DNA of 64,000 nucleotides from Desulfovibrio desulfuricans (GTDB lineage Bacteria > Desulfobacterota > Desulfovibrionia > Desulfovibrionales > Desulfovibrionaceae), in NCBI RefSeq assembly GCF_024460775.1, contig NZ_JANFYZ010000004.1, positions 124,001-188,000 on the forward strand. The letters run 5' to 3'. The notes under the pieces are model-generated. The model had not been told where the DNA came from, did not search any database, and saw nothing but the letters and a program-made list of their open reading frames with translations. The stretch's first letter is position 1. The number at the start of each line of letters is the position of its first letter. A program made the position numbers and the translations under genes. This document shows, piece by piece, positions 38,133 through 47,814 of this stretch.

Positions 38133-38806
38133 TCCGCGTGCTCATCGTTGAAGACGATCCCATGGTGGCAGATCTGGCGGCAGTGTATCTTGAGGGAATA
38201 GAGGGCTTTTGCCTTGAAGGCAGGGCCAGCTCCGGCGAGGCCGCGCTGGAACTGCTGCGCGCCGGAGAGATTGATCTGGTGCTGCTCGACATGTTCATGC
38301 CCGGCATGACCGGCATGGAACTGCTGCGCATCATCAAGACCAATTTTTTCAATACAGACGTCATCATGATAACCGCCGCGCAGAACAGCGACGACATTCT
38401 CAACGCCCTGCGCATGGGTGTTGCAGACTATATCGTCAAGCCCTTCACGGTTGAGAGGTTCCGCGCCGCCCTTGAGCAACTGCGCGAAAAGCGCCAGCTG
38501 CTCACATCGCCCGAGGTGCCCATCACGCAAGAAATCCTGGACAAGCGCATATTTATTAAAAAATCTGGTCAGCCTCCGGCAGATACCCCAAAGGGCATAG
38601 ACGCCACCACACTGCAAAACATCATACAGGTGCTGCAGGGCTGTTCCGGCCCGTTCAGTCTCAAGGATATTGAGCCGCTCACGGGCATTTCGCGCATATC
38701 GCTGAAAAAATATTTCGACTACCTTGCGGCGACTGACCGCCTGGGCAGCGAAAAAGATTACGGCGGCCACGGCAGGCCCGTGACCAGATATCACTGGAAA
38801 GGCTAA
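38129..38806 (+). CDS. CitB/DcuR-like response regulator
   Basis: This 225-residue regulator has a receiver domain (about 1-120) with phosphoacceptor Asp54 in LVLLDMFMPG, acidic residues D9/D10, and Lys in YIVKPF. The C-terminal DNA-binding domain (about 150-225) contains the ISRISLKKYFDYLAA helix-turn-helix typical of CitB/DcuR regulators. ATGA overlap with the kinase gene gives coupled translation. The divergent porin or organic-acid transport genes are plausible targets. Confidence 0.9.
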   Translation: MIRVLIVEDDPMVADLAAVYLEGIEGFCLEGRASSGEAALELLRAGEIDLVLLDMFMPGMTGMELLRIIKTNFFNTDVIMITAAQNSDDILNALRMGVADYIVKPFTVERFRAALEQLREKRQLLTSPEVPITQEILDKRIFIKKSGQPPADTPKGIDATTLQNIIQVLQGCSGPFSLKDIEPLTGISRISLKKYFDYLAATDRLGSEKDYGGHGRPVTRYHWKG

Positions 38807-38830
38807 AGTGCAGAAAAGCCCGCTGCTGGC

Positions 38831-39589
38831 CTAGCCCAGCGCCCGCCATGCGATGAACAGGCCTATGGCCATGCAGAGCCCGCTGACCATGCGCTTGAGC
38901 AGGCTCACAGGCACACGGTGTGCAATATGCGCGCCCACGGCTATGCCCACAAGCTCGCAGGCCGTGACCCACCAGACCGTGGAATAGGAAATAAAGCCGT
39001 TGCTCATGTTGCTTGCAGAGCCGGAAACAGAAATAACCATTTGCAAAACCTGGCTTGTGGCAATGCACTGCAAGGGCGCATAGCTGAACAGCAGCATGAC
39101 CGGCACGGAAATGATGCCCCCGCCAGCCCCCGTCATGCCGCACAAAAATCCCGTAAAAATGCCAATACCAAAGAGCAGCGCCGTATTGCCCCTTGGACTG
39201 AGCCGTTGTGCCATGCCCGTGCCCTTGCGCGCCGGAAGCATGGAATACAGACTGGAAAAGATTATCAGGCAGGCCAGCAGAATGTTGAGCCCGCGCGCCG
39301 GAACATACGCCCCCACGTACGCCCCCACATAACCCGACAAAAAGCTGCCCGCCACCACAGGCAGGGTAACCCGCCAGTCAATGGTGCCGTAGCGCTGATA
39401 GCTCGCCGTTGCCACAATGCCCGCAAACAGAAAGCTGAACAGCGCCGTTGCCATGGCCTCATGCGTGCCAAGCCCGCCGAAAAACATGATGGCCGGGATC
39501 AGCAGCACGCCGCCCACCCCTGTTGCGCCAATAAGCGCGCCCACCAGAAATGACGAAACCGCAAGCGCCGCAAGCATAAAGGCTCCCAT
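38831..39589 (-). CDS. TauE/SafE-family anion exporter (first copy)
   Basis: This 252-residue inner-membrane protein has seven or eight helices and the two family repeats, seen as GALIGATGVGGVLLIPAIMF and FLCGMTGAGGGIISVPVMLL. TauE/SafE members are linked to export of sulfite, sulfoacetate and other organosulfur anions. A longer frame extends to 39793, but the start MGAFMLAAL fits the first helix and the family N-terminus. It lies 269 bases downstream of the TRAP/amidohydrolase operon on the same strand, so in this context it could relieve sulfite stress from isethionate cleavage; that is inference. Confidence 0.82.
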   Translation of the reverse strand: MGAFMLAALAVSSFLVGALIGATGVGGVLLIPAIMFFGGLGTHEAMATALFSFLFAGIVATASYQRYGTIDWRVTLPVVAGSFLSGYVGAYVGAYVPARGLNILLACLIIFSSLYSMLPARKGTGMAQRLSPRGNTALLFGIGIFTGFLCGMTGAGGGIISVPVMLLFSYAPLQCIATSQVLQMVISVSGSASNMSNGFISYSTVWWVTACELVGIAVGAHIAHRVPVSLLKRMVSGLCMAIGLFIAWRALG

Positions 39590-39858
39590 AACAGACGCCG
39601 GACAATAGTGCGAAGCCTGTCCGGCCAATATCAGTCTGGCCCAATAACAGCCCGACCCGGCGTGACGCAGCACACGCCCAGGCCGGACTGTGAACGGGGG
39701 CGGGCTGGCATTAGCCCGGCCCCCGGCAGGAGGAGAGGGTTTCTCCAAATGGGGTCTGGCAGCACGCCAGGCGGTCAGCCCTCCACGTGCCAACCAGCCT
39801 GCACGGCAGAACTGCCGTAGCGGCGGCCAGACTCCAAAGTTATCAGAGGATCAGGGTG

Positions 39859-40698
39859 TTACGCCCGATCCAGCCCCAGCACACGGCGGGCATTTTCATA
39901 CATGACCTTGCGCCGGGTTTCTTCAGTGAGGTCAAAGTGGATATAGGCATCAAGGGCGTCAGCAAGCTCCACAAAGGGATGGGCGCTGGCAAAAAGCACC
40001 TTGTCGGGAATGAGATCGTTCATGGCGCGCACATACACGTCAACCATGGGCGCGCGCTCGTATTCCGAAATATCCATGTACACGTTGGCATTGCGCAGGC
40101 AGGTGTACACGGCCTCGTTCACGTAGGGGTATGCGCCGTGGCTCATGATGAGCGTAAGCTCGGGGAAGTCGCGGGCAACTTTGTCCACATCGCGGGGGTC
40201 GGCGTATTCCAGAATGGCCCCAGGCACCTGCGGCGGCGGAGCCATGGTGATGAATACGGGGATATTCAGTTCGCAACACTTTGAGTACAGGGGATAAAAC
40301 CTGGCTTCAGAGGCAGGGATATGGGCAAGATAGGGGTCAATGGCAATGCCCTTCATGCCGTATTCGGCCACAACCTGCTCAATCTCGCGCACCGCCGCCA
40401 TTTTCTTGTGCGGGTCAATGCCCCAGAAGCCCACAAACTTGTTGGGATAGGCCCGGCAGAATTCAAGCACGCTGCCGTTATTGGCCGGGAAACCGTAGGT
40501 CGTTTCGCAGTCGCGGCCTGTGATGACGCCAAGGTCTACGCCAAGCCGGTCAAGATCGGCCACAATATCCTCAAGCGGCTGGGGCTTGCGCTTGTCAAAG
40601 CCAATGGCCTTACAGGCAGCCTTGAACATGGAGCTGTTCTTGATGCCGTTGATGATCTCCGGCGTATTGGGACGAAAACGAAAATCAATGGTATTCAT
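39859..40698 (-). CDS. Amidohydrolase-2-family protein lacking the HxH metal motif
   Basis: This 279-residue protein has the TIM-barrel pattern of the amidohydrolase-2 (ACMSD/decarboxylase-type) family: GVDLGVITGRD, KFVGFWGIDPHK, GMKGIAIDPYLAHIPA, LTLIMSHGAYP, and the ending ENARRVLGL. The usual N-terminal HxH is replaced by Arg-Phe-Arg in IDFRFRP, and the late metal-ligand Asp region (normally FGSDxP) reads FASAHPF. Metal binding is therefore probably lost or altered. It starts 47 bases after the dctQM stop and is likely the last gene of the TRAP operon. It may bind or process the transported sulfonate or a related compound, but the reaction is unknown. Confidence 0.78.
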   Translation of the reverse strand: MNTIDFRFRPNTPEIINGIKNSSMFKAACKAIGFDKRKPQPLEDIVADLDRLGVDLGVITGRDCETTYGFPANNGSVLEFCRAYPNKFVGFWGIDPHKKMAAVREIEQVVAEYGMKGIAIDPYLAHIPASEARFYPLYSKCCELNIPVFITMAPPPQVPGAILEYADPRDVDKVARDFPELTLIMSHGAYPYVNEAVYTCLRNANVYMDISEYERAPMVDVYVRAMNDLIPDKVLFASAHPFVELADALDAYIHFDLTEETRRKVMYENARRVLGLDRA

Positions 40699-40745
40699 TG
40701 TGCAGTTCTCCTGAACTGGCTACAGAGTTCAACAACCCAAGTGCG

Positions 40746-42605
40746 TTATTTGCCGCCTACAAGGCAAAGGGGCACTTCGGGAATATAGGTGCAGATGAGC
40801 AGCACGATCACCATGAGGCCAATCATGGGCAGGGCCATACCTGCTATCTTTTCCAGTTTGGCCTTGGCAACGCCGCTTGCCACAAACAGATTGACGCCCA
40901 CTGGCGGCGTGATGAAGCCAATGGCAAGGTTTACGACGATGATGACGCCGAAATGCAGGGGCGACACGCCCACACCCGTGACAACGGGCAGCAGTATGGG
41001 CGTAAGGATGACAATGGCGGCCAGAGCCTCCATGAAGGTGCCCACAATAAGCAGAAGGATATTGATGAGCAGCAGGATGACGATCTTGCTGTTTGTGAAG
41101 CCCAGGATGGCGCGGGCAATGGTGCCGGGCACATCCTCAATGGTCATGATGTTGCCGAAAAGCGTGGCCATCGCCATAAGCACAATGATAATGGCCGAGG
41201 TTTCGCACGATTCAACGCATGAAGCGAAGAATGTCTTGATATCCATTTCGCGGTAGAGAAAAAGCCCCACGATCATTCCGTAAAAAGCGGCGATGGCTGC
41301 GGCCTCGGTGGGCGTCATGACGCCGCCGTAAATGCCGCCAAGCACGATTACAGGCACCATGAGCGCCCACTTGGCTTCCCACGAGGCCTTGCCCAGGGTA
41401 TGCAGGTTGCGCACCTTGTTTTCGCCGCGCCAGCCCTGCTTGCGTGAATAGAAGTAGCAGTAGCCCATGAGCACAAAACCGGTCATGATACCCGGCACGA
41501 TGCCGCTCATAAACAGATCGCCGATGGAAACCTGGGCGGATACGCCGTAGACCACAAAGGGGTTGCTTGGCGGAATCATCACGCCCACGCAGCCAGCAGC
41601 AGCCACCAGGGCGGCAGAAAAATACTTGTCGTACCCGCGTTCGATCATGGCAGGGATGGTCAGTGCGCCAATGGCCGCCACCGTGGCCGGGCCGGAACCG
41701 CTGATAGCCCCAAAGAACATGCAGGTCACAATGGCCGTAAGGCCCATGCCGCCATACAGACCGCCCACTATCTCGTCCGCAAGGCTGAGCAGACGCCGCG
41801 AAAGGCCGCCAGCGCCCATGAACACGCCCGCAGCGATAAAGAACGGGATGGCCATGATGGGGAAACTGTCGATGGACGTAAACGACACCTGGGCCATGTA
41901 CTCAATAGGCAGGGTGTCTGCGCTTATGATGGTGGCAAGGGTGGAAAGCCCCAGCGAAATGGCAATGGGCACGCCAATGGCGCACAAAACCACAAAGTAT
42001 CCAAAAAGCGCCGTCAGAGGCTCAATATAATCAAAGATAAAACAGGGAGAAGCAATGAGCGCTGTCAGGGCCAGACCAATGAGCGTATCAAGCGCGCCGC
42101 ACTCCTTCACCTGGCCGTAGAGCGACTGCAAAAGCCGCAGGCACATGAGGCCGAAGCCCAGCGGCAGAATGAGGTACGGCACAAGATAGGGCATGCCCAG
42201 AGCAGTTGTGTACTGGGGAAATGTCAGCAACCGTTCTATCTGCCCCCAGCCGAACCATGCGATGGTGGCTGTAAGGCATAAAAACAGCGTTTCAACCGTT
42301 ATCCAACTGATGCGCTGCCAGCGGGGAGGCAGGTGGTCATACAGCATGTCCACGCGGATGGACGAGCGCTTTCTGATAGCCACAGAAACGGCCAGATAGG
42401 AAATCCAGATAAAAATATACCGCGAAAGCTCTTCAGTCCATACAGCCGCACCGGCACGTTCAATGAACTGGGTAATGATGTAGCGGTAAATAACCTGCCA
42501 GGTAATGAATAAAATAATGCTGATCAGGCCAGCGACCATGAAAATGCTTTCAAAATTCTGGTTCAGCCAGCGCAGAGGACTGTTTTTTGCTTCTGTGGCG
42601 TTCAT
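40746..42605 (-). CDS. TRAP transporter fused small and large permease (DctQM)
   Basis: This 619-residue inner-membrane protein joins the two TRAP permease subunits. Residues about 1-170 form the four-helix DctQ part (TEELSRYIFIWISYLAVSVA is its conserved stretch). Residues about 190-619 form the 12-helix DctM part (IPFFIAAGVFMGAGGLSRRL, MIPPSNPFVVYGV, GFITPPVGVNLFVASGVAK). TRAP systems use Na+ or H+ gradients to import organic acids and sulfonates. Its position opposite islA and after a DctP gene points to isethionate as substrate. The corresponding transporter in other Desulfovibrio strains can have separate Q and M subunits. Confidence 0.92.
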   Translation of the reverse strand: MNATEAKNSPLRWLNQNFESIFMVAGLISIILFITWQVIYRYIITQFIERAGAAVWTEELSRYIFIWISYLAVSVAIRKRSSIRVDMLYDHLPPRWQRISWITVETLFLCLTATIAWFGWGQIERLLTFPQYTTALGMPYLVPYLILPLGFGLMCLRLLQSLYGQVKECGALDTLIGLALTALIASPCFIFDYIEPLTALFGYFVVLCAIGVPIAISLGLSTLATIISADTLPIEYMAQVSFTSIDSFPIMAIPFFIAAGVFMGAGGLSRRLLSLADEIVGGLYGGMGLTAIVTCMFFGAISGSGPATVAAIGALTIPAMIERGYDKYFSAALVAAAGCVGVMIPPSNPFVVYGVSAQVSIGDLFMSGIVPGIMTGFVLMGYCYFYSRKQGWRGENKVRNLHTLGKASWEAKWALMVPVIVLGGIYGGVMTPTEAAAIAAFYGMIVGLFLYREMDIKTFFASCVESCETSAIIIVLMAMATLFGNIMTIEDVPGTIARAILGFTNSKIVILLLINILLLIVGTFMEALAAIVILTPILLPVVTGVGVSPLHFGVIIVVNLAIGFITPPVGVNLFVASGVAKAKLEKIAGMALPMIGLMVIVLLICTYIPEVPLCLVGGK

Positions 42606-42633
42606 GCTTTTCCCCGTCGGTGAGTGCTAACTC

Positions 42634-42675
42634 TTGTTGGGGGGCCTGCCAGCAAAACTGGCGGCCCCCCGACAA
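42634..42675 (-). other. Intercistronic hairpin between dctP and dctQM
   Basis: TTGTTGGGGGG (42634-42644) pairs with CCCCCCGACAA (42665-42675), and GCCAG with CTGGC inside, with one bulge and a five-base loop. No T-run follows on the minus strand. Such hairpins commonly protect the message for the binding protein and raise its level over the permease. Confidence 0.65.
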
Positions 42676-42678
42676 TAA

Positions 42679-43797
<1,119 letters not shown>

Positions 43798-43892
43798 TCA
43801 GGATCTAAAAGTGCGTATGGCTAATTTAGACTTATTTTACAGCTAGTTAATAATAAACAAAGCGCGCAGCCAATCAGCGCAAGATTATTGCT

Positions 43893-44028
43893 GTCGCAAA
43901 TCCGCACCTATTGATACCTGCTGCCGACAACGCTTCTGGGCACATTGTGAAATATGTTTCATATAGGATTTTCGCAATTTTGAGACCCTTTGGCAAACCG
44001 CAATTCCTCAGCATGTCGCAAAATTGCG
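43893..44028. promoter_or_regulatory. Candidate activator-binding sites with TCGCAA words
   Basis: TCGCAA occurs at 43893-43898, 43972-43977 and 44016-44021. The last belongs to an inverted repeat CGCAA-aa-TTGCG (44017-44028), and the middle one has a one-mismatch partner (CGCAA-tt-TTGAG). A separate palindrome TGAAA-tatg-TTTCA lies at 43948-43961. They sit between the two sigma-54 promoters, 100-280 bases from each, a normal distance for enhancer binding. Confidence 0.5.
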
Positions 44029-44168
44029 TCGCACTCCTGTACCAGTTTATCAAAAAACAATCCTGACTGATGCAATCATGCATCATCCCTTCCCTCGCAG
44101 GTGCCATCTGAGCGCCTGCAAATTCATATTTTTAAAAAAATAAAATTATTTCATAGTATTATAAAATT

Positions 44169-44184
44169 TGGCACACCCCATGCA
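44169..44184 (+). promoter_or_regulatory. Sigma-54 promoter for islA
   Basis: TGGCACACCCCATGCA has the consensus TGGCAC and a TGC(A) element with exact GG-to-GC spacing. It lies 103-118 bases upstream of the islA start codon. Confidence 0.82.
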
Positions 44185-44286
44185 AATAGGGGGCAACCGA
44201 GGATTGCCACAAACTATCGGCGTTCTCCGCGCGGCGGCACCACAACAGCACCGCGCGCCACATATTCATATTTCAGGAGTAGCGTG

Positions 44287-46782
44287 ATGAGCACCACCAC
44301 TTGCGAATGCCGGTCCCCCCAGGAACAGCGTTTGTACGACAAGATTGAGGGCAGGGAAGACAAGTTCCGCAAAACCCACACCCGCGTTTTCAAGCTGCTG
44401 GAGCGCTTTGAGGGCCAGAAGCCGCGCATCGACATTGAACGCGCGCTGTACTTCACCCAATCCATGCAGGAGACAGACGGTCAGCCCCTGGTACTGCGAT
44501 GGGCAAAGGCCCTCATGCACATTGCGAAAAACATGACCGTCTACGTGCAGGAAGACCAGTTGCTGCTTGGCCGCGCCGGTTGCGACGGCCGTTACGGTAT
44601 TCTGTATCCCGAACTGGACGGCGATTTTCTGGATATCGCCGTGCGCGATCTGCCCACCCGCAAGACCTCGCCCGCCACGATCACGCCTGAAGACGCCAAG
44701 CGCGTTATTGAAGAAATTGCGCCGTACTGGAAGGGCAAAACCTACCATGAGGCCCTTAACGCCGCTCTGCCCGCCGAGATCCACAAACTGACCTATGACG
44801 ACCCCATGGGGCTTATCTCGCGCTTTATCGTCAACGAAACTTCGTCCTTCCGTTCGTCCATCCAGTGGGTGCACGACTATGAAAAGATCCTGAAGCGCGG
44901 CTTTAACAGCATCAAGAAGGAAGCCCAAGACAAGCTGGACGCCCTTGATCCCCTGAGCTGCAAGGACGCCTGCGAAAAGCGCCCCTTCCTTGAAGCCATC
45001 GTCATCGTGTGCGATGCCATCGTGCTGTGGGCCAAGCGCCACGCCGTGCTTGCCCGCGAAATGGCCGCCAAGGAATCCGACCCCACCCGCAAGGCCGAAC
45101 TGCTGCGCATGGCCGACAATGCAGACCACGTGCCCGGCGAACCCGCCCGCGACTTCTGGGAAGCCTGCCAGAGCCAGTGGTTCACCCAGATGTTCTCGCG
45201 CATTGAGCAGAAGACCGGCACCACGATCTCCAATGGTCGCATGGACCAGTACTTCTTCCCCTTCTACGCCAAAGACCGCGCCGAAGGCAAAATCACCGAT
45301 GCCCAGGCCACGGAACTGCTGGAATGCATGTGGGTAGGCATGGCCGAGTTCATCGACATGTACATTTCGCCCACCGGCGGCGCTTTCAACGAAGGTTATG
45401 CCCACTGGGAAGCCGTGACAGTTGGCGGCCAGACCACCGATGGGCGCGACGCCAGCAACGCGCTGACCTACCTGATCCTCAAGTCCAAACGCGAGTTCCC
45501 GCTGCATTACCCCGACCTCGCGGCCCGCATCCACTCCCGCGCGCCTGAGCGCTACCTGTGGGACGTGGCCGAAACCATCAAGTACGGTTCCGGCTTCCCC
45601 AAGCTCATCAATGACGAAGAAATCGTGCCCCTCTACGTTTCCAAGGGCGCGACCTTTGAGGAAGCCCTGGACTACGCGGTTTCCGGCTGCACCGAAGCCC
45701 GCATGCCCAACCGCGACACCTATACCTCCGGCGGCGCATACATCAACTTTGCCGCTGCCGTGGAAATGGTGCTGCGCAATGGCCGCATGAAAAAATACGG
45801 CGACCAGCTGCTGGGCGTTGAAACCGGCGACCCGCGCAACTTCAAGACCTGGGACGAATTCTGGAACGCCTACGTGCAGCAGCACCTGCTGTTCCTCAAG
45901 GCGGCCTTTACCCAGCAGTACATCATCAACAAGCTGCGCGCCCAGCACTTTGCCCAGCCCATGGGCTCGGCCATGCACGACCTGTGCATGAAGCACTGCA
46001 TTGACCTGCATCAGGAACATATCCCCGAAGGCATCAACCTGGGCTACTTTGAATACATGGGCCTTGGCACGGTCGTGGACTCCCTCGCCGCCGTGAAAAA
46101 GCTGGTGTTTGAAGAAAAGAAACTGAGCATGGACAAGCTGCTGGCAGCCATTGACGCCAACTTTGAAGGCTACGACGACGTGCGCGCCATGTTGCGTTCC
46201 GCCCCCTGCTACGGCAACAACGATGAATACGCCGACGCCATTGGCCGCGAAATCGACAAGATTTCTGTGGAATACGGCGGAAAGTACTCCATGAAGGAGC
46301 TGGGCATCCACAACGATGTGCGCTACGTGCCCTTCACCTCGCACGTGCCCTTCGGCAAGGTGGTTTCCGCCACGCCCAATGGCCGTACCGACGGCTTCCC
46401 GCTTTCCGACGGCTCCTCGGCTTCGCACGGCGCGGACGTCAACGGCCCCACCGCCGTGCTGCTCTCCAACTACCAGACCAAGAACATGGGCATGCGCGAC
46501 CGCGCCGCCCGCATGCTGAACATCAAGTTCACGCCCAAGTGCGTGGAAGGCGAACAGGGCACGGAAAAGCTGGTGTCCTTTATCCGCACCTTCTGCGACC
46601 TCAAGCTCTGGCATGTGCAGTTCAACGTGGTGAACAAGCAGACCCTGGTGGCCGCGCAGAAAGACCCGCAGAAGTACCGCAACCTCATCGTGCGCATTGC
46701 CGGGTACAGCGCCTACTTTGTGGATCTGTCGCCCGACCTGCAGAACGACCTGATTGCCCGTACTGAACACGACGTGATGTAA
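44287..46782 (+). CDS. islA: Isethionate sulfite-lyase (glycyl radical enzyme)
   Basis: This cytoplasmic glycyl radical enzyme cleaves the C-S bond of isethionate to acetaldehyde and sulfite. The 831-residue protein ends with the glycyl-radical loop [10 protein letters not shown] (Gly806) and has the thiyl-radical Cys468 and Glu470 in SGCTEAR. Residues that I recall as forming the isethionate site in characterised IslA are at the same numbers or one off: Arg189, Gln193, Trp374, Arg679 and Phe683. That argues against choline-, glycerol- or dihydroxypropanesulfonate-type paralogues. The start has AGGAG nearby; an upstream in-frame extension would run through the promoter. Sulfite would feed dissimilatory sulfite reduction. 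A terminator hairpin separates it from its activase gene. Confidence 0.93.
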   Translation: MSTTTCECRSPQEQRLYDKIEGREDKFRKTHTRVFKLLERFEGQKPRIDIERALYFTQSMQETDGQPLVLRWAKALMHIAKNMTVYVQEDQLLLGRAGCDGRYGILYPELDGDFLDIAVRDLPTRKTSPATITPEDAKRVIEEIAPYWKGKTYHEALNAALPAEIHKLTYDDPMGLISRFIVNETSSFRSSIQWVHDYEKILKRGFNSIKKEAQDKLDALDPLSCKDACEKRPFLEAIVIVCDAIVLWAKRHAVLAREMAAKESDPTRKAELLRMADNADHVPGEPARDFWEACQSQWFTQMFSRIEQKTGTTISNGRMDQYFFPFYAKDRAEGKITDAQATELLECMWVGMAEFIDMYISPTGGAFNEGYAHWEAVTVGGQTTDGRDASNALTYLILKSKREFPLHYPDLAARIHSRAPERYLWDVAETIKYGSGFPKLINDEEIVPLYVSKGATFEEALDYAVSGCTEARMPNRDTYTSGGAYINFAAAVEMVLRNGRMKKYGDQLLGVETGDPRNFKTWDEFWNAYVQQHLLFLKAAFTQQYIINKLRAQHFAQPMGSAMHDLCMKHCIDLHQEHIPEGINLGYFEYMGLGTVVDSLAAVKKLVFEEKKLSMDKLLAAIDANFEGYDDVRAMLRSAPCYGNNDEYADAIGREIDKISVEYGGKYSMKELGIHNDVRYVPFTSHVPFGKVVSATPNGRTDGFPLSDGSSASHGADVNGPTAVLLSNYQTKNMGMRDRAARMLNIKFTPKCVEGEQGTEKLVSFIRTFCDLKLWHVQFNVVNKQTLVAAQKDPQKYRNLIVRIAGYSAYFVDLSPDLQNDLIARTEHDVM

Positions 46783-46791
46783 TATTCAACC

Positions 46792-46829
46792 GCGCGGCAG
46801 CCTCAGCATCCGGGCTGCCGCGCTTTTTT
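46792..46829 (+). terminator. Intrinsic (attenuating) terminator between islA and islB
   Basis: GCGCGGCAGC (46792-46801) pairs perfectly with GCTGCCGCGC (46814-46823) and is followed by six T residues. islB begins only 16 bases later with no promoter space, so partial read-through would keep the activase at a lower level than the lyase. Confidence 0.85.
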
Positions 46830-46845
46830 CATAAAGGAAGGGTTT

Positions 46846-47787
46846 ATGTGCCTGGAAGACAGCCAACAGCGGGGCATGGTTTTTAACATACAGAAATATT
46901 CGGTTCATGACGGCCCCGGCATAAGAACCATTGTCTTTCTCAAGGGCTGTGCCCTTTCCTGCCGCTGGTGCAGCAACCCTGAATCGCAAAAACGCGAACC
47001 GGAGCTGGCATTCAATGCCGGACGCTGCCTGGGCGTTTCCAAGTGCGGGCACTGCATTGTGGCCTGTCCGCACGGCTCCATCACCCTGGGTGATGACGAC
47101 AAGCTGAACATTGACCGCAGCCGCTGCGCCGAATGCGATCTGCCCTGCGCCGCTGCCTGCCCCGCCCAGGGTTTGCTGGTTTATGGCAAAGAGCGTACGG
47201 TGGATGATGTGCTGAATGTCGTTGAACAAGATATGGCCTTCTACGCCCGCTCTGGAGGCGGCCTGACCCTTTCGGGAGGCGAACCCCTATTGCAAGGGGA
47301 ATTTGCCGTGGCCCTGCTGCGCGAGGCCCGCACCCGGCGCATCAAAACCGCGGTTGAAACCTGCGGCATGGTTTCGCCTGATACCATCCGCGAGGCCGCG
47401 CCATACCTCAATTACGTGCTGTTCGACATCAAGCACATGGACAGCGCAGTGCACGAAGCGCAGACAGGCCTGCCCAACAGGCGTATCCTCGAAAATTTTC
47501 GCATTCTGGCAGAAGAATTTCCCGATCTGCCCATACTGGCACGCACACCGATAATTCCCGGCTTTAACGACAGCGAAGAAGCCATTGCCGCCATTGCCGG
47601 ATTCCTCAAGCCTTTTGAGCGGGTGGAATACGAAATGCTGCCCTACCACCGCCTTGGTACGCAAAAATACCAGTTTCTCGACAGGCCCGTGCCCATGGGC
47701 GATGTAAAGCTGGAAACAGAGCACATGAACAGGCTTCAGGCTGTGGCGCAGGGCATCCTGGGCGATCGGCTCCGCATACCCCACTGA
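46846..47787 (+). CDS. islB: Glycyl radical enzyme activating protein (radical SAM)
   Basis: This 313-residue radical SAM enzyme installs the glycyl radical on IslA. The SAM-cluster motif is C35-X3-C39-X2-C42 in KGCALSCRWCSNPE, preceded by the activase signature YSVHDGPGIRT. An inserted ferredoxin-like domain (about 58-110) has two Cys sets: CLGVSKCGHCIVACP and CAECDLPCAAACP. Such a domain is common in activases of the CutD/HpdA/IslB type and absent from PflA. The SGGEPLLQ motif for SAM binding follows. It is co-transcribed with islA through an attenuating terminator; AAGGAAGG lies upstream of the ATG. Confidence 0.93.
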   Translation: MCLEDSQQRGMVFNIQKYSVHDGPGIRTIVFLKGCALSCRWCSNPESQKREPELAFNAGRCLGVSKCGHCIVACPHGSITLGDDDKLNIDRSRCAECDLPCAAACPAQGLLVYGKERTVDDVLNVVEQDMAFYARSGGGLTLSGGEPLLQGEFAVALLREARTRRIKTAVETCGMVSPDTIREAAPYLNYVLFDIKHMDSAVHEAQTGLPNRRILENFRILAEEFPDLPILARTPIIPGFNDSEEAIAAIAGFLKPFERVEYEMLPYHRLGTQKYQFLDRPVPMGDVKLETEHMNRLQAVAQGILGDRLRIPH

Positions 47788-47814
47788 TAACCACTTACCC
47801 CAAACTGACGACCT

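Noticed and set aside
44266-46770. An 834-codon open frame on the minus strand opposite islA
   Set aside because: It is a codon-bias shadow: the plus-strand frame encodes a complete glycyl radical enzyme with all catalytic residues, while the antisense translation shows no recognisable domain.
44287-46782. Alternative call as pyruvate formate-lyase, choline lyase or dihydroxypropanesulfonate sulfo-lyase
   Set aside because: There is no adjacent double-Cys motif of PFL, and the substrate-site residues match isethionate lyase numbering.
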